From the IMG/VR virus record IMGVR_UViG_3300028920_000242, positions 1-26,496 of that record: 26,496 bases of DNA. The stretch is one strand, 5' to 3'. The position numbers and the translations under genes are program-made. The DNA is from a virus. Below are positions 11,818-18,854 of this stretch, one piece after another. Every line of letters starts with the position of its first letter. Position 1 is the first letter of the stretch. The notes under the pieces were generated by a model. That model saw only the letters and a list, made by a program, of their open reading frames with translations, was not told the DNA's origin and searched no databases.

Positions 11818-12330
11818 TCAGGGGTCGAACTTGGCCGACCAGGCCTTGGCCTTCATGCGTCTCACCGTCCGGTGCAGCTCGCTCTCGGCCTTCCGGGCGG
11901 TAGCCTGGGCCTCTACGCGGCGCTTCCAGCCGTCCGGCTGGGCCATCGAGTTCGCCACGACGGTCTCCAGGGCCGCCTGCCGTCGTCGCCCGACGATCGC
12001 CATCCACACGATCGCCACCGCCGCCGCCGCCAGAAACGCCACGGTCCCGCCGTCCATCACCACGGCCCCGACGTTCCAGCCGCCGTCGCCCGCCGCCTGG
12101 TCGCCAGCGGTGGCCCGATGCTCGTCCGGGGCGTCCACGCACACGTCCAGGTCGCCGCGAGCCTCGACAGACGCCCCGGCAGCCCGAACGGCCCCGGGCG
12201 ACACATCGACCGGGGCAGAGCACGACGTCGCCAGGAGCCCCGCCAGGACGCCCGCCGCAGAAATCAGAGGGCCAGCAGCAGCGGCAGCATGGCGCCGCCC
12301 GCCTTGAGAATGGCCAGCAGGACTTCCCAT
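11818..12330 (-). CDS. Putative lipoprotein with a membrane helix, last gene of the late operon
   Basis: A 170-residue protein (from the ATG at 12330). An N-terminal signal GPLISAAGVLAGLLATSC ends in a lipobox-like ATSC, so Cys lipidation is plausible. A second helix (GGTVAFLAAAAVAIVWMAIV, about 94-113) is followed by a basic amphipathic tail (ALETVVANSMAQPDGWKRRV and onward). The start overlaps the preceding gene by 67 nt. A lipoprotein anchor plus an inner-membrane helix and coiled tail is reminiscent of spanin architecture, but no match is certain. Just past its stop are CCCCTGNC-type direct repeats (11789-11825) and the hairpin at 11752-11772. Confidence 0.55.
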   Translation of the reverse strand: MGSPAGHSQGGRRHAAAAAGPLISAAGVLAGLLATSCSAPVDVSPGAVRAAGASVEARGDLDVCVDAPDEHRATAGDQAAGDGGWNVGAVVMDGGTVAFLAAAAVAIVWMAIVGRRRQAALETVVANSMAQPDGWKRRVEAQATARKAESELHRTVRRMKAKAWSAKFDP

Positions 12331-12668
12331 TGTGCTCGCTCCCGTTGGATCTTCCGCACCGTCGCCGCGATCGCCGCCTGGCGGGTGCTCTCCATCAGCC
12401 TCACGCGCTGCTCCGCGGTGCCCCGCCGGATCAGCAGGTCCCACGCCGCCCGGTCCCGCCGCGCGCCCAGGCCGGCGAGCACCCGCTCGACCTCCAGCAT
12501 CGACTCGGTCGCGGCCAGGTCGATCAGGCCCGGCAGGATCTCGGCGATCGGCCCGAGCAGCTCCGGGTGGTCCCCGAAGGCGTCCGTCAGCAGCTCCATC
12601 AGCTTCGCCGTCAGTGCCGCGATGATCGCCGCCTGATTGTCGGCCGCGCTGCCGTTCTCCGCACTCAT
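12264..12668 (-). CDS. Hypothetical helical protein with C-terminal membrane segment
   Basis: A 134-residue protein, mostly alpha-helical, with an acidic N-terminus (MSAENGSAADNQ) and helices such as IIAALTAKLMELLTDAF and VRLMESTRQAAIAATVRKIQ. It ends in a short hydrophobic tail LLAILKAGGAMLPLLLAL. The start overlaps the lipoprotein stop by 4 nt (ATGA). No family is recognised. The location between two lipoprotein-type genes in the terminal part of the late operon suggests a lysis or tail-accessory role; this is inference. Confidence 0.6.
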   Translation of the reverse strand: MSAENGSAADNQAAIIAALTAKLMELLTDAFGDHPELLGPIAEILPGLIDLAATESMLEVERVLAGLGARRDRAAWDLLIRRGTAEQRVRLMESTRQAAIAATVRKIQRERAQWEVLLAILKAGGAMLPLLLAL

Positions 12669-13039
12669 CCGCCATCACCCCCTCCACCCTCATCGGGAAG
12701 AGGCGTCAGACGGCCCGCCTCGAAGTAGTCGGCGACGGCCTTGCAGTTCGCCGCCGCCTGTTCGGCCATCCGCAGCCACAGCTCGAGCGCCACGTGCTGG
12801 CGAGCCGCCCTGTCCTCGACCGTCTCGCCGGGCGGTGCCCGCCAGGGATAGCTCTCGGCGGCCTTCGCCTCCTCGACGGTGGCATTCAGGGCGGACTCGG
12901 CCGTGTACAGGGCCGCCCTGATCTCCTCGGGCGGCTGGTGGCAGCCGCCCAGCAGAACCGCCATCGCCACCAACGTCACCGCCAGCAACGCCAGGGCGAA
13001 TCCGTCCCCCCTGTGCCGACTCGCATGTCGCGTTTCCAT
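12665..13039 (-). CDS. Small lipoprotein, candidate spanin component
   Basis: A 124-residue protein. A basic start METRHASRHRG, a hydrophobic segment FALALLAVTLVAMAVLLGGC with a clear lipobox (LLGGC) and Cys32 for lipidation, then a periplasmic helical region (EEIRAALYTAESALNATVEE) and a Gly/Asp tail. AAGGAG lies 7 nt before the ATG. Small lipoproteins next to membrane proteins at the end of a late operon are often outer-membrane spanins of phages that infect Gram-negatives, but the sequence alone does not identify it as Rz1. Confidence 0.65.
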   Translation of the reverse strand: METRHASRHRGDGFALALLAVTLVAMAVLLGGCHQPPEEIRAALYTAESALNATVEEAKAAESYPWRAPPGETVEDRAARQHVALELWLRMAEQAAANCKAVADYFEAGRLTPLPDEGGGGDGG

Positions 13040-13075
13040 GTGCTGCTCCTTGAAAGGGTCTGCCGGTAACAGGAG

Positions 13076-13318
13076 TCACTGCACCTGCTGGAGCATTTTG
13101 CTGATCCAGCCGCCGACCAGCCCGCCGCCGATCCCGCTGCTGAGTGCCGCGCCGATGGTCATCCACATCAGCCGGTCCGTCTTCCGCCTCGCCGGACATT
13201 GCGCCGCATGAAGATCGAGGCGAGCCTGTTCGAGCTCGTCATGGCGAGCGTAGACCGCCTCGGCCGCCTGGTAGGCGACCTCGCGGATGTAGGCCTGGGT
13301 TTCAGCAGTCAGTTCCAT
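13076..13318 (-). CDS. Small membrane protein, holin-like candidate
   Basis: An 80-residue protein. A helical, charged N-terminal half (AETQAYIREVAYQAAEAVYA, HDELEQARLDLH) is followed by one hydrophobic, Gly-rich segment (about 52-72, MTIGAALSSGIGGGLVGGWI) and a short tail. A coiled N-terminus with one C-terminal transmembrane helix resembles XhlA-like or other type III holin-associated proteins. It precedes the lipoprotein gene in the terminal late cluster. The ribosome-binding site is weak (GGGG, 7 nt upstream). Confidence 0.6.
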   Translation of the reverse strand: MELTAETQAYIREVAYQAAEAVYARHDELEQARLDLHAAQCPARRKTDRLMWMTIGAALSSGIGGGLVGGWISKMLQQVQ

Positions 13319-13333
13319 CGGTGATCCCCGTGA

Positions 13334-13618
13334 TCAGAAGAGCCCCTCCGGACAGGTGAACTCGGGATCTTCAAGCAGGTCGTACAGCATGGCCTCCAGG
13401 CGATGCTCGCAGCGGATCTGCTCGATGCCCGGGCCCTTGATCAGGTGGGGGCACAGCCGCCCGCAGGTGGAGGCGTGGCAGCACTGGTTGAGGCGGTGCA
13501 GGCTCAGGGCGGCGGCAGCCGCCTCGCGCCCGCGTGACCCCAGGAGCCGGGCGTGCATCGCCAGCATCGTCTTGCGTTGGCTGTTGCGGGGCCTGGTCGT
13601 CTTGCCGCCGCACCCCAT
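13334..13618 (-). CDS. Hypothetical small Cys-rich protein
   Basis: A 94-residue basic protein with Cys at 3, 47, 48, 53, 57, 70 and 89. The order CC...C...C (LNQCCHASTCGRLCPH) suggests metal binding or disulfides, followed by an acidic helix EAMLYDLLEDPEF. The ATG shares a base with the stop of the preceding tail-tip gene (TAATG). No family is recognised. Confidence 0.6.
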   Translation of the reverse strand: MGCGGKTTRPRNSQRKTMLAMHARLLGSRGREAAAAALSLHRLNQCCHASTCGRLCPHLIKGPGIEQIRCEHRLEAMLYDLLEDPEFTCPEGLF

Positions 13619-14016
13619 TAGAATGTTACCGTCGCCGTGCAGCCGGAGCAGTCACCCTGTCCCTGCACCTCCACAGTTCCCACGAACAGACCGCATACGC
13701 ATTGCATGTCCGCGACGGTCATGTCATCCACAAACGTGAAGCCATCAACGTAGATTCTCCATCCGCCGGTGATTTTGATTATCACCAGCGGTGACGACGT
13801 TTCGGAATGCCGCCATCGCCAAGTATCCAGTATGTATTGGTCCCACTGATAGGTGCCGCCCCGTTCTTCGCACCCTTCTTGGTCGGCACACGAGCCGGAA
13901 ACGGTCACCGTAAGCGATGGCTGTTCCCCTCGGCACCAGCAGCAGTAATCTCTTGTGGCAACACCCCCCTTAGCGACCAGCAAAAGGCCCCCAGATATTT
14001 GGATTCCGTCACCCAT
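13618..14016 (-). CDS. Cys-rich tail-tip protein, unknown
   Basis: A 132-residue beta-rich protein from the ATG at 14016 (MGDGIQISGGLLLVAKGG). It has a CCWC triplet (25-28), the segment LTVTVSGSCADQEGC, repeated Trp/Tyr beta strands (GTYQWDQYILDTWRWRH), and terminal Cys pairs (CVC, CSGC). Disulfide-stabilised beta domains of this type occur among phage tail or adhesion proteins. It starts 7 nt after the previous gene's stop. Base composition here looks lower in GC than most of the genome, consistent with a recently exchanged host-recognition gene. Confidence 0.65.
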   Translation of the reverse strand: MGDGIQISGGLLLVAKGGVATRDYCCWCRGEQPSLTVTVSGSCADQEGCEERGGTYQWDQYILDTWRWRHSETSSPLVIIKITGGWRIYVDGFTFVDDMTVADMQCVCGLFVGTVEVQGQGDCSGCTATVTF

Positions 14017-14023
14017 GCCTCGG

Positions 14024-14530
14024 TTACTCCCAACACTCTTCTGTCTTGGGCGTCTCGCCGAAGGCAACTAACAGCTTGAGCGTGCCATCAGAGGCGCGGC
14101 AGGCAATAGCGTAACGGCTTGTCGCCCCGCCCGGGGCATCCCGGGCTTCGCCTGCATACCAATAGGCGCAGTTATGATGCCGTGGTTTCTCAGGAGTCAT
14201 CCCCGTCGCTGCAACATAAGCGTTCTGCCGTAGGACCGTCGCGTCGTCCAGGTCTTTGACGGTGTAGGTGTAGCTGCACTCGGTCGAGGATGAGCCGGCC
14301 ACCCCCCCGTCCTTGGTTACCAGGCAGGGGATCACGTGCTTCCGCTTCGACAGCTTCTCGGCGAGGCGGTTGGGGTTGACGCGGGCCGTCGCCCCGGTCC
14401 CCACGTGCGAGATCTCTATCACCCCGTCGCCCGTCAGCCCGAGGAAGGCGTTGCACACGTCCACCAGGCGGTTGAGGTGCGCGGCGGACAGTCGGCGCTG
14501 TCCGGCCTCGAAGTGGGGAATCTTGGCCAT
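14024..14530 (-). CDS. Tail-tip/fibre-associated protein
   Basis: A 168-residue protein beginning MAKIPHFEAGQRRLSAAHLN. The 'HF.AG..LSA.HLNRL...CN' opening is common in phage tail-fibre-type proteins of uncharacterised families. A small beta domain with EISHVGTGATARVNP follows, and later TVLRQNAYVAATG. It begins 5 nt after the stop of the 172-residue structural gene, with no clear ribosome-binding site, so translation is probably coupled. Likely a minor virion component; the exact role is not known. Confidence 0.65.
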   Translation of the reverse strand: MAKIPHFEAGQRRLSAAHLNRLVDVCNAFLGLTGDGVIEISHVGTGATARVNPNRLAEKLSKRKHVIPCLVTKDGGVAGSSSTECSYTYTVKDLDDATVLRQNAYVAATGMTPEKPRHHNCAYWYAGEARDAPGGATSRYAIACRASDGTLKLLVAFGETPKTEECWE

Positions 14531-14535
14531 CGGGG

Positions 14536-15054
14536 TTAGGAGGCCGCCTCTCGCAGCGTGCAGGTGGCGATCAGCCCCTGGCCCTGCGTGCCGGTGGTGC
14601 CGGAGGCAGTGACGACGATCGCCAGCGTCTCCCCGTCTTCCAGGTCGGCGTCGGAGATCGTCCCGGAGCAAACCTCGTAGTCCGCCACGGTGGTGTCCAC
14701 CGTCACCGCCGCCGACAGCACGCTGGCGAGCGTCGTCGCCGTCTGGCTGGCCGACTGCAGGTCCACCGTGAACTGCTTCGCGCCGCCGGCGGGCGCGTCC
14801 TGGCAGACCACCTCGAACGCCACGATCTCCGCCGTCGAGCCGTAGACGGTGTAGATCGGCACCGTCGCCGTCGCCACGTCCGTCCCGTCGTCCTGCCGGT
14901 AGGTCAGGGCGTGCTGGTGGACGAGCTTTGTGGCCGCGATCCCGGCGGCGCCGCCGACGTCCGCGTCGACGATCGTCCCGGCGGGGATCCGCAGCTCGTT
15001 GCAGCTAAGCGTCCCGGCGACGTGGTGGTCGCCGTCCGTTCGCGACAGTCCCAT
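14536..15054 (-). CDS. Tail-associated structural protein, beta-rich
   Basis: A 172-residue protein with an N-terminal segment PAGTIVDADVGGAAGIAATK, then KLVHQHALTYRQDDGTDV, and a beta-sandwich core (FTVDLQSASQTATTLASVL, LAIVVTASGTTGTQGQG). This layout matches virion-associated proteins found downstream of tape-measure genes in siphophages. GAGAGGAG lies 6 nt before the ATG. A structural function is expected from position; there is no biochemical assignment. Confidence 0.65.
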   Translation of the reverse strand: MGLSRTDGDHHVAGTLSCNELRIPAGTIVDADVGGAAGIAATKLVHQHALTYRQDDGTDVATATVPIYTVYGSTAEIVAFEVVCQDAPAGGAKQFTVDLQSASQTATTLASVLSAAVTVDTTVADYEVCSGTISDADLEDGETLAIVVTASGTTGTQGQGLIATCTLREAAS

Positions 15055-15066
15055 CGCAAGCTCCTC

Positions 15067-15819
15067 TCAGAGCCCAAGGCCGTTGAAGGCCTTGGGCTCG
15101 TAGATCTGGTAGGTCTTGATCCCCGTGCCGTCGACCAGGTCGCTCGGTGGCCGGCCCGTGTCCGGGTCCATCCAGATGACCCGGGCCCCCCAGCCGTCCG
15201 GGTTGTACTGGAAGCTGTAGGTCACCTGCCAGGAATCCCCCCCGTCGGCGGATCGGCCGACGATGCCGGTGCACAGCCAGGTCCTCGCCGCGGAGCCGGG
15301 ATCGAACTTCCAGCCCCCGTCGTTCACCGTCCCGACGTAGCTGCGTGCCTTCGCACCCGGCGAGGACGACTCGCGGCGGGTGTAGTTCATCGTCACCTCG
15401 GGCCGCAGGCGGCTGACGAGGCCCGACTGGTCCGGGTGATCGGCATAGGAAACAGTCATCACGTTGCCGTTGATGTCGGTGTTGACCTCCTCACCGACGA
15501 GCGAGGCCCCGACCTCGATGTCCGAGTCTTCCTCGCCGCCGGACGCCTCGTCGGCGGCGTCGCGGTGATCGTAGGTCAGCGTGCAGCGGGCGGTGTCGTG
15601 GCTGACCATCTCGACGTCGATCCGCTGCAGCCGGGCGGTGGCGATCTCCGGATGCGGATCGTTGATGCTCAGCCCGAGCGCGTCGGCCGCCTCGGTCTGT
15701 CGCTCGTAGGCGTTCACCGCCGACAGACCCGTCACGATCGCCACCCGCACGGGGTGGTCGCCGGCGGCGTCTCGCTGCAGCCGGGTCTGCTCGAGGATGT
15801 CCCAGGTCACGCTACTCAT
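15067..15819 (-). CDS. Distal tail / tail-tip protein, uncharacterised
   Basis: A 250-residue protein, the first gene after the tape measure. It has alternating beta strands and a C-terminal segment SYFQ-like VTYSFQYNPDGWGARVIW followed by DPDTGRPPSDLVDGTG and a short 'YQIYEP' strand. A 'W-F-NPDGWD....D..TG..P' ending is recurrent in tail proteins of this type. An acidic region (EASGGEEDSDIEVG) sits mid-protein. The ribosome-binding site is weak. A distal-tail role is inferred from position. Confidence 0.6.
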   Translation of the reverse strand: MSSVTWDILEQTRLQRDAAGDHPVRVAIVTGLSAVNAYERQTEAADALGLSINDPHPEIATARLQRIDVEMVSHDTARCTLTYDHRDAADEASGGEEDSDIEVGASLVGEEVNTDINGNVMTVSYADHPDQSGLVSRLRPEVTMNYTRRESSSPGAKARSYVGTVNDGGWKFDPGSAARTWLCTGIVGRSADGGDSWQVTYSFQYNPDGWGARVIWMDPDTGRPPSDLVDGTGIKTYQIYEPKAFNGLGL

Positions 15820-15839
15820 AATCTCATCGTCTCACGGTC

Positions 15840-17249
15840 TCACGGTCCGATGAGGGCCCCGCCGTCGCCGCTGATCCGCTCGAGCAGCCCGGTCTGTCGC
15901 CGCAGCTCGGTCACCTGCTGCTCGTTGAGTTTCTGGATCGGGTCGCGGGCGCCGACCGACAGCCCCTCGACGGCCAGCCGGGCCGATTCAATCTGCCGGA
16001 ACTGGCCGAAGCGGCCCTGCCCGGCCTGGTCGCGCTCGTATGCGGCGGCCATCAGCGCCGCCGTCTCGTCCCGCTCGGCCGCCATTCGGTCGAACTGCCG
16101 CTTCTCGACCGCCGCCCGCTCCTCGGCCTTGCGTTCGGCCAGTTGGGTCATCTCGTCCTGGACGCGCCCGTACTCTTTGCGAATGTGGAACCAGGCGTTT
16201 CCCCATATATCCTGCAGGCTGCGCTGTAGGGCTTTTGCCTCAACCTGTTGAATCATTCCCGCGAGGATCCCTCGCTTTTGTTGCGCGGCACCTTCCCCTA
16301 TCCCTCCCAACGTTAGTGCCCCCTGGTACTTGAGCATGCGGAAATTGGCCACCATCTTCACCAACATGTCATCCATGGCCCGCAACGAAGCGAGTTGTTC
16401 CTGTGGATGGGCCCATGGGTTCGCTCGGAACTCGGCAAGTGCTTGATCATAGTGATCTAGAAGCACCCGAGCCGTATCCATGCGCTCCTTAAGCAACTGC
16501 TCTTCGATCGGCACCCCCTGCTTGCCGCGAGCCTGGTCGATAAAGTACTTCCAGCCTGCGGCGACCTCCATGGTCTTCTTACCAACCGATTCAAGCATGT
16601 CCGACCAGGTGTTTTTTAATTGATCAAGTTGGCCGGTCAGCGTCCCTGCCTCGGCCTGGGCGACCCGGAAGTTGTCCGCCCCGATCCGCAGGAGCTCGTT
16701 GAACTTCTGCGACGGGCTGAGCAACTCGTTGAGCTTGATGCCGTAGCGGGTCAGCATCGCCGTATCGCCGATCGCCGCCCGGGCGACCAGCCGCATCGAC
16801 GCCTCGAGCTGGATCCCGAAGGCCTTGGACAGGCCGATCGCCGCCGTGGTGGCGTCTTTGAGCTGCTGCCCGGACAGCTTGCCGAGCCCCGCGCCCAGGG
16901 CGCCCAGGGCGATCACCGCCTCGTCGCCGAGCGTCGTCTGCTTCTGGATCCCCGCGGCGAACGCCTCGAAGTCTTTGGTGGCCGCTCGGGCGTCCACGCC
17001 GAGGTTGCCCAGGGCCGCCGAGAGCCGGGCGGTGGCCTGCTCCTGCTCGCGGAAGAGCTGGACGGCCTCAGAAACCTTGCCGAGCAGCATCCGCGCGCCG
17101 AAGTAGACCGCCAGGCCCTTCATGGTGGTCTTGAGGGTGTTGACGGACTTCTGGAAGCCGCTGACGTGCTTCTGCGCGCCGCGCATCTGCCGGCCAAACG
17201 GTCCGGTGTTCGCCCGCAGGTTGATCAGGAGGTTACCGATCGTCGCCAT
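15840..17249 (-). CDS. Tape measure protein (short tail length)
   Basis: A 469-residue protein that sets tail length and is ejected with the DNA. The N-terminus, NLLINLRANTGPFGRQMRGA, is the typical tape-measure opening, followed by long alpha-helical and Ala-rich stretches (ALGALGAGLGKLSGQQLKDA) and a Gln/Arg/Glu-rich coiled coil near 370-430 (LAERKAEERAAVEKRQFDRM). At this length a short siphovirus tail is expected. It starts 17 nt inside the end of the chaperone extension frame. The stretch 16190-16625 is visibly less GC-rich than the flanks, suggesting a recombined internal segment. Confidence 0.88.
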   Translation of the reverse strand: MATIGNLLINLRANTGPFGRQMRGAQKHVSGFQKSVNTLKTTMKGLAVYFGARMLLGKVSEAVQLFREQEQATARLSAALGNLGVDARAATKDFEAFAAGIQKQTTLGDEAVIALGALGAGLGKLSGQQLKDATTAAIGLSKAFGIQLEASMRLVARAAIGDTAMLTRYGIKLNELLSPSQKFNELLRIGADNFRVAQAEAGTLTGQLDQLKNTWSDMLESVGKKTMEVAAGWKYFIDQARGKQGVPIEEQLLKERMDTARVLLDHYDQALAEFRANPWAHPQEQLASLRAMDDMLVKMVANFRMLKYQGALTLGGIGEGAAQQKRGILAGMIQQVEAKALQRSLQDIWGNAWFHIRKEYGRVQDEMTQLAERKAEERAAVEKRQFDRMAAERDETAALMAAAYERDQAGQGRFGQFRQIESARLAVEGLSVGARDPIQKLNEQQVTELRRQTGLLERISGDGGALIGP

Positions 17250-17601
17250 CGTTTTGACAAGCTGTCGCTCGCCCCAGGGATCCCGGGATCAGTTGGGAGT
17301 AGTTGCCCAGAAACCGCTTCATCTCGCCCGGCGTCCGCGCCTTGCGGCCGGCCTGCACCAGCGGCATGAAGTCGCCTGGCTTGTAGGCTCGGCCCCGCTT
17401 GCCTCGCCAGGCGTTGGCCATCGCCGCGCAGATCAGCCCGCTGCGCAGGTCCGCCCGCTCCTCGCCCCAGGGCTCCTCGTGGAAGTACGCCGCCCACTCG
17501 GCCAGTTCGCGGGCGTCCACGGTGGTCAGCAGCTCGCGGACGGATCGGCTCAGGAGGGCGGCCAGGCGGAAGTAGAACCGCCTCGCCGGCCGCCGCCTCA
17601 G
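17233..17601 (-). CDS. Tail assembly chaperone -1 frameshift extension (gpT-like part)
   Basis: This frame is read after a -1 slip at 17607-17601 in the preceding gene; it has no good start of its own. It encodes 122 residues starting LRRRPARRFYFRLAALLSRS, with the DUF4035-like core ELAEWAAYFHEEPWGEERAD, then LRSGLICAAMANAWRGK and KPGDFMPL. That is the usual T-domain pattern ('LaeW.A....PWGeeRaDlR...i...ian..rgk'). Joined to the 117-residue G-like part it gives about 239 residues. The G and GT pair chaperones tape measure and tube assembly in lambda-like tails. It overlaps the tape-measure start by 17 nt. Confidence 0.85.
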   Translation of the reverse strand: MRRRPARRFYFRLAALLSRSVRELLTTVDARELAEWAAYFHEEPWGEERADLRSGLICAAMANAWRGKRGRAYKPGDFMPLVQAGRKARTPGEMKRFLGNYSQLIPGSLGRATACQNDGDDR

Positions 17602-17951
17602 TTTTTTGCCAGCTCCTCGACGTCCGCCGCCCGCAGGCCGTTGATCTCCTGGGCGATGGCGAAGAGCCGGTCGAGCACGGCGGCGGACTTCTCGCCCAGC
17701 AGCCCGGCGTCGTCGTCGGCGAAGAGCCGGTTGCCCTTGGCGTCCACCAGTGTGCGGACCAGCAGGCGGGCCCGCAGGTTCGCCAGGTTGCGGTCCCCGT
17801 CGGCCCCGGCGAGCAGCGAGGCCTCGAAGGCATCCCGCTCCGCCCCGGTCATCGTCCGCAGCCAGACCCCACCGCCCCACTCGGGCACGGCGGCCTCGCG
17901 GCGTGGCAGGTCCTCGGCCGCGAGGATCTGGTCTTTGCTTAAAAATCCCAT
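17598..17951 (-). CDS. Tail assembly chaperone (gpG-like)
   Basis: A 117-residue protein starting MGFLSKDQILAAEDLPRRE, then VPEWGGGVWLRTMTGAERDA, and ending VLDRLFAIAQEINGLRAADV. This is a common gpG-like chaperone pattern in siphophages. It ends GCA-AAA-AAC-TGA, where the last codons form a slippery heptamer. Some ribosomes would slip -1 and read into the T-like extension below. The ribosome-binding site AAAGGA is 7 nt upstream. Position between tail tube and tape measure is as expected. Confidence 0.87.
   Translation of the reverse strand: MGFLSKDQILAAEDLPRREAAVPEWGGGVWLRTMTGAERDAFEASLLAGADGDRNLANLRARLLVRTLVDAKGNRLFADDDAGLLGEKSAAVLDRLFAIAQEINGLRAADVEELAKN
17601..17607 (-). promoter_or_regulatory. 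Programmed -1 ribosomal frameshift slippery site
   Basis: On the minus strand A-AAA-AAC (17607 to 17601) sits in the zero frame of the chaperone gene, immediately before its TGA. A -1 slip continues with CTG-AGG-CGG into the conserved T-like frame. This matches the lambda G/GT arrangement in layout and in heptamer type (X XXY YYZ). Confidence 0.88.
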
Positions 17952-18001
17952 CGTCGTGTCCTTTCCGGGCCTCCGGGCCCGATGCGAATCAACCCGTCGC
18001 C

Positions 18002-18020
18002 GTCAGGTGTCAGGTGTCAG
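18002..18020. repeat. Short tandem repeat after the tail tube gene
   Basis: GTCAGGT-like units occur three times in a row (GTCAGGTGTCAGGTGTCAGG), ending over the tail tube stop codon. Related GTCAGG-type repeats flank the last late gene at about 11789-11825. Confidence 0.75.
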
Positions 18021-18421
18021 GTGATCGCCCCGGTGAGCTGGAAGGTCACCGTCGCGCCCAGCTTGTCCTCGGCCGACGCCGAGGGCGACAGGCTCTGGAC
18101 CAGTGCGTTGAAGGTCCAGGCCGTGGTCGCCGCGTCGTTGAAGACGAGGGCGTAGCTGGTCGCCGTGGCCGTCAGGTCGGCCTTGAGGGCGGTGTGGGTC
18201 GTGTTGCCGGGCAGGAAGTTGAGTTCGCAGGTGATCTGACCGGGATCGATCATGCCGCCGGCGTACTCCTTCCAGCCGCTCGCCGAGTCCATGTTGGACA
18301 GGTCGACCATGCCGCGATCGATCCCCGGCCCGTCGATGGAGACGACCTCCGCGACGGTCGTCCCGGTCGTGCCGCCCTTCTTGAGCAGGCAGCCCCATCC
18401 TCTGGTTCCCGCAGTTGCCAT
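18017..18421 (-). CDS. Major tail (tube) protein
   Basis: A 134-residue tail tube subunit. The segments VAEVVSIDGPGIDRGMVDLS, NMDSASGWKEYAGGMIDPGQ and ITCELNFLPGN match the phage major tail protein pattern ('eV.sIdgPgl..d.iDvT.mdS..gw.Efi.GlkD.Ge'). It polymerises as hexameric rings around the tape measure. AGGAG lies 9 nt before the ATG. It sits between the completion proteins and the tail chaperone, the usual order. Confidence 0.9.
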   Translation of the reverse strand: MATAGTRGWGCLLKKGGTTGTTVAEVVSIDGPGIDRGMVDLSNMDSASGWKEYAGGMIDPGQITCELNFLPGNTTHTALKADLTATATSYALVFNDAATTAWTFNALVQSLSPSASAEDKLGATVTFQLTGAIT

Positions 18422-18449
18422 CGTTCGTTACTCCTATCTGTACCGCAGG

Positions 18450-18854
18450 TTACTCTTCGTGCCAAAAATCCCAGTCCTGGCGGATGCCGTAGAACCGCCG
18501 CTGGTCCAGGTCCGTCGGGGCCTGCTGCACGTCGTCCTCATCGACAAAGGCGCCATGGATCACCGTGACGTCATCCGCCTCGCCGCTGTAGTCGGCCAAA
18601 CAATCGTGCACGTGGTCGGCCAGTGTCCGGGCGCCCGCGTAGCTCGACGCCCATATCGTGAGCTGGAAGCGGGGTCCCGCCCAGCCCGATTCCCCCTCAA
18701 GACTCCGTATCTTGGGGGTCGCCACCCGCTGATACACGATATATGGGGCACTCGCCCCCGGCGGGGCCGTCAGCGGGTAGATACGGGCCACGACCAGGGC
18801 GGCCACGTCCTCGTCCGCCCGCAGCAGGGCCACGATGCCGGTCTCGATGCTCAT
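18450..18854 (-). CDS. Tail completion/terminator protein (DUF3168-like)
   Basis: A 134-residue protein starting MSIETGIVALLRADEDVAAL, with VVARIYPLTAPPGASAPYIV and YQRV as the typical opening of DUF3168/gp17-like proteins, then a beta strand FQLTIWASSYAGARTLADHV. Such proteins cap the tail tube at the head-proximal end. The ATG overlaps the stop of the gp10-like gene by 4 nt (ATGA). No separate ribosome-binding site is needed. Confidence 0.85.
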   Translation of the reverse strand: MSIETGIVALLRADEDVAALVVARIYPLTAPPGASAPYIVYQRVATPKIRSLEGESGWAGPRFQLTIWASSYAGARTLADHVHDCLADYSGEADDVTVIHGAFVDEDDVQQAPTDLDQRRFYGIRQDWDFWHEE

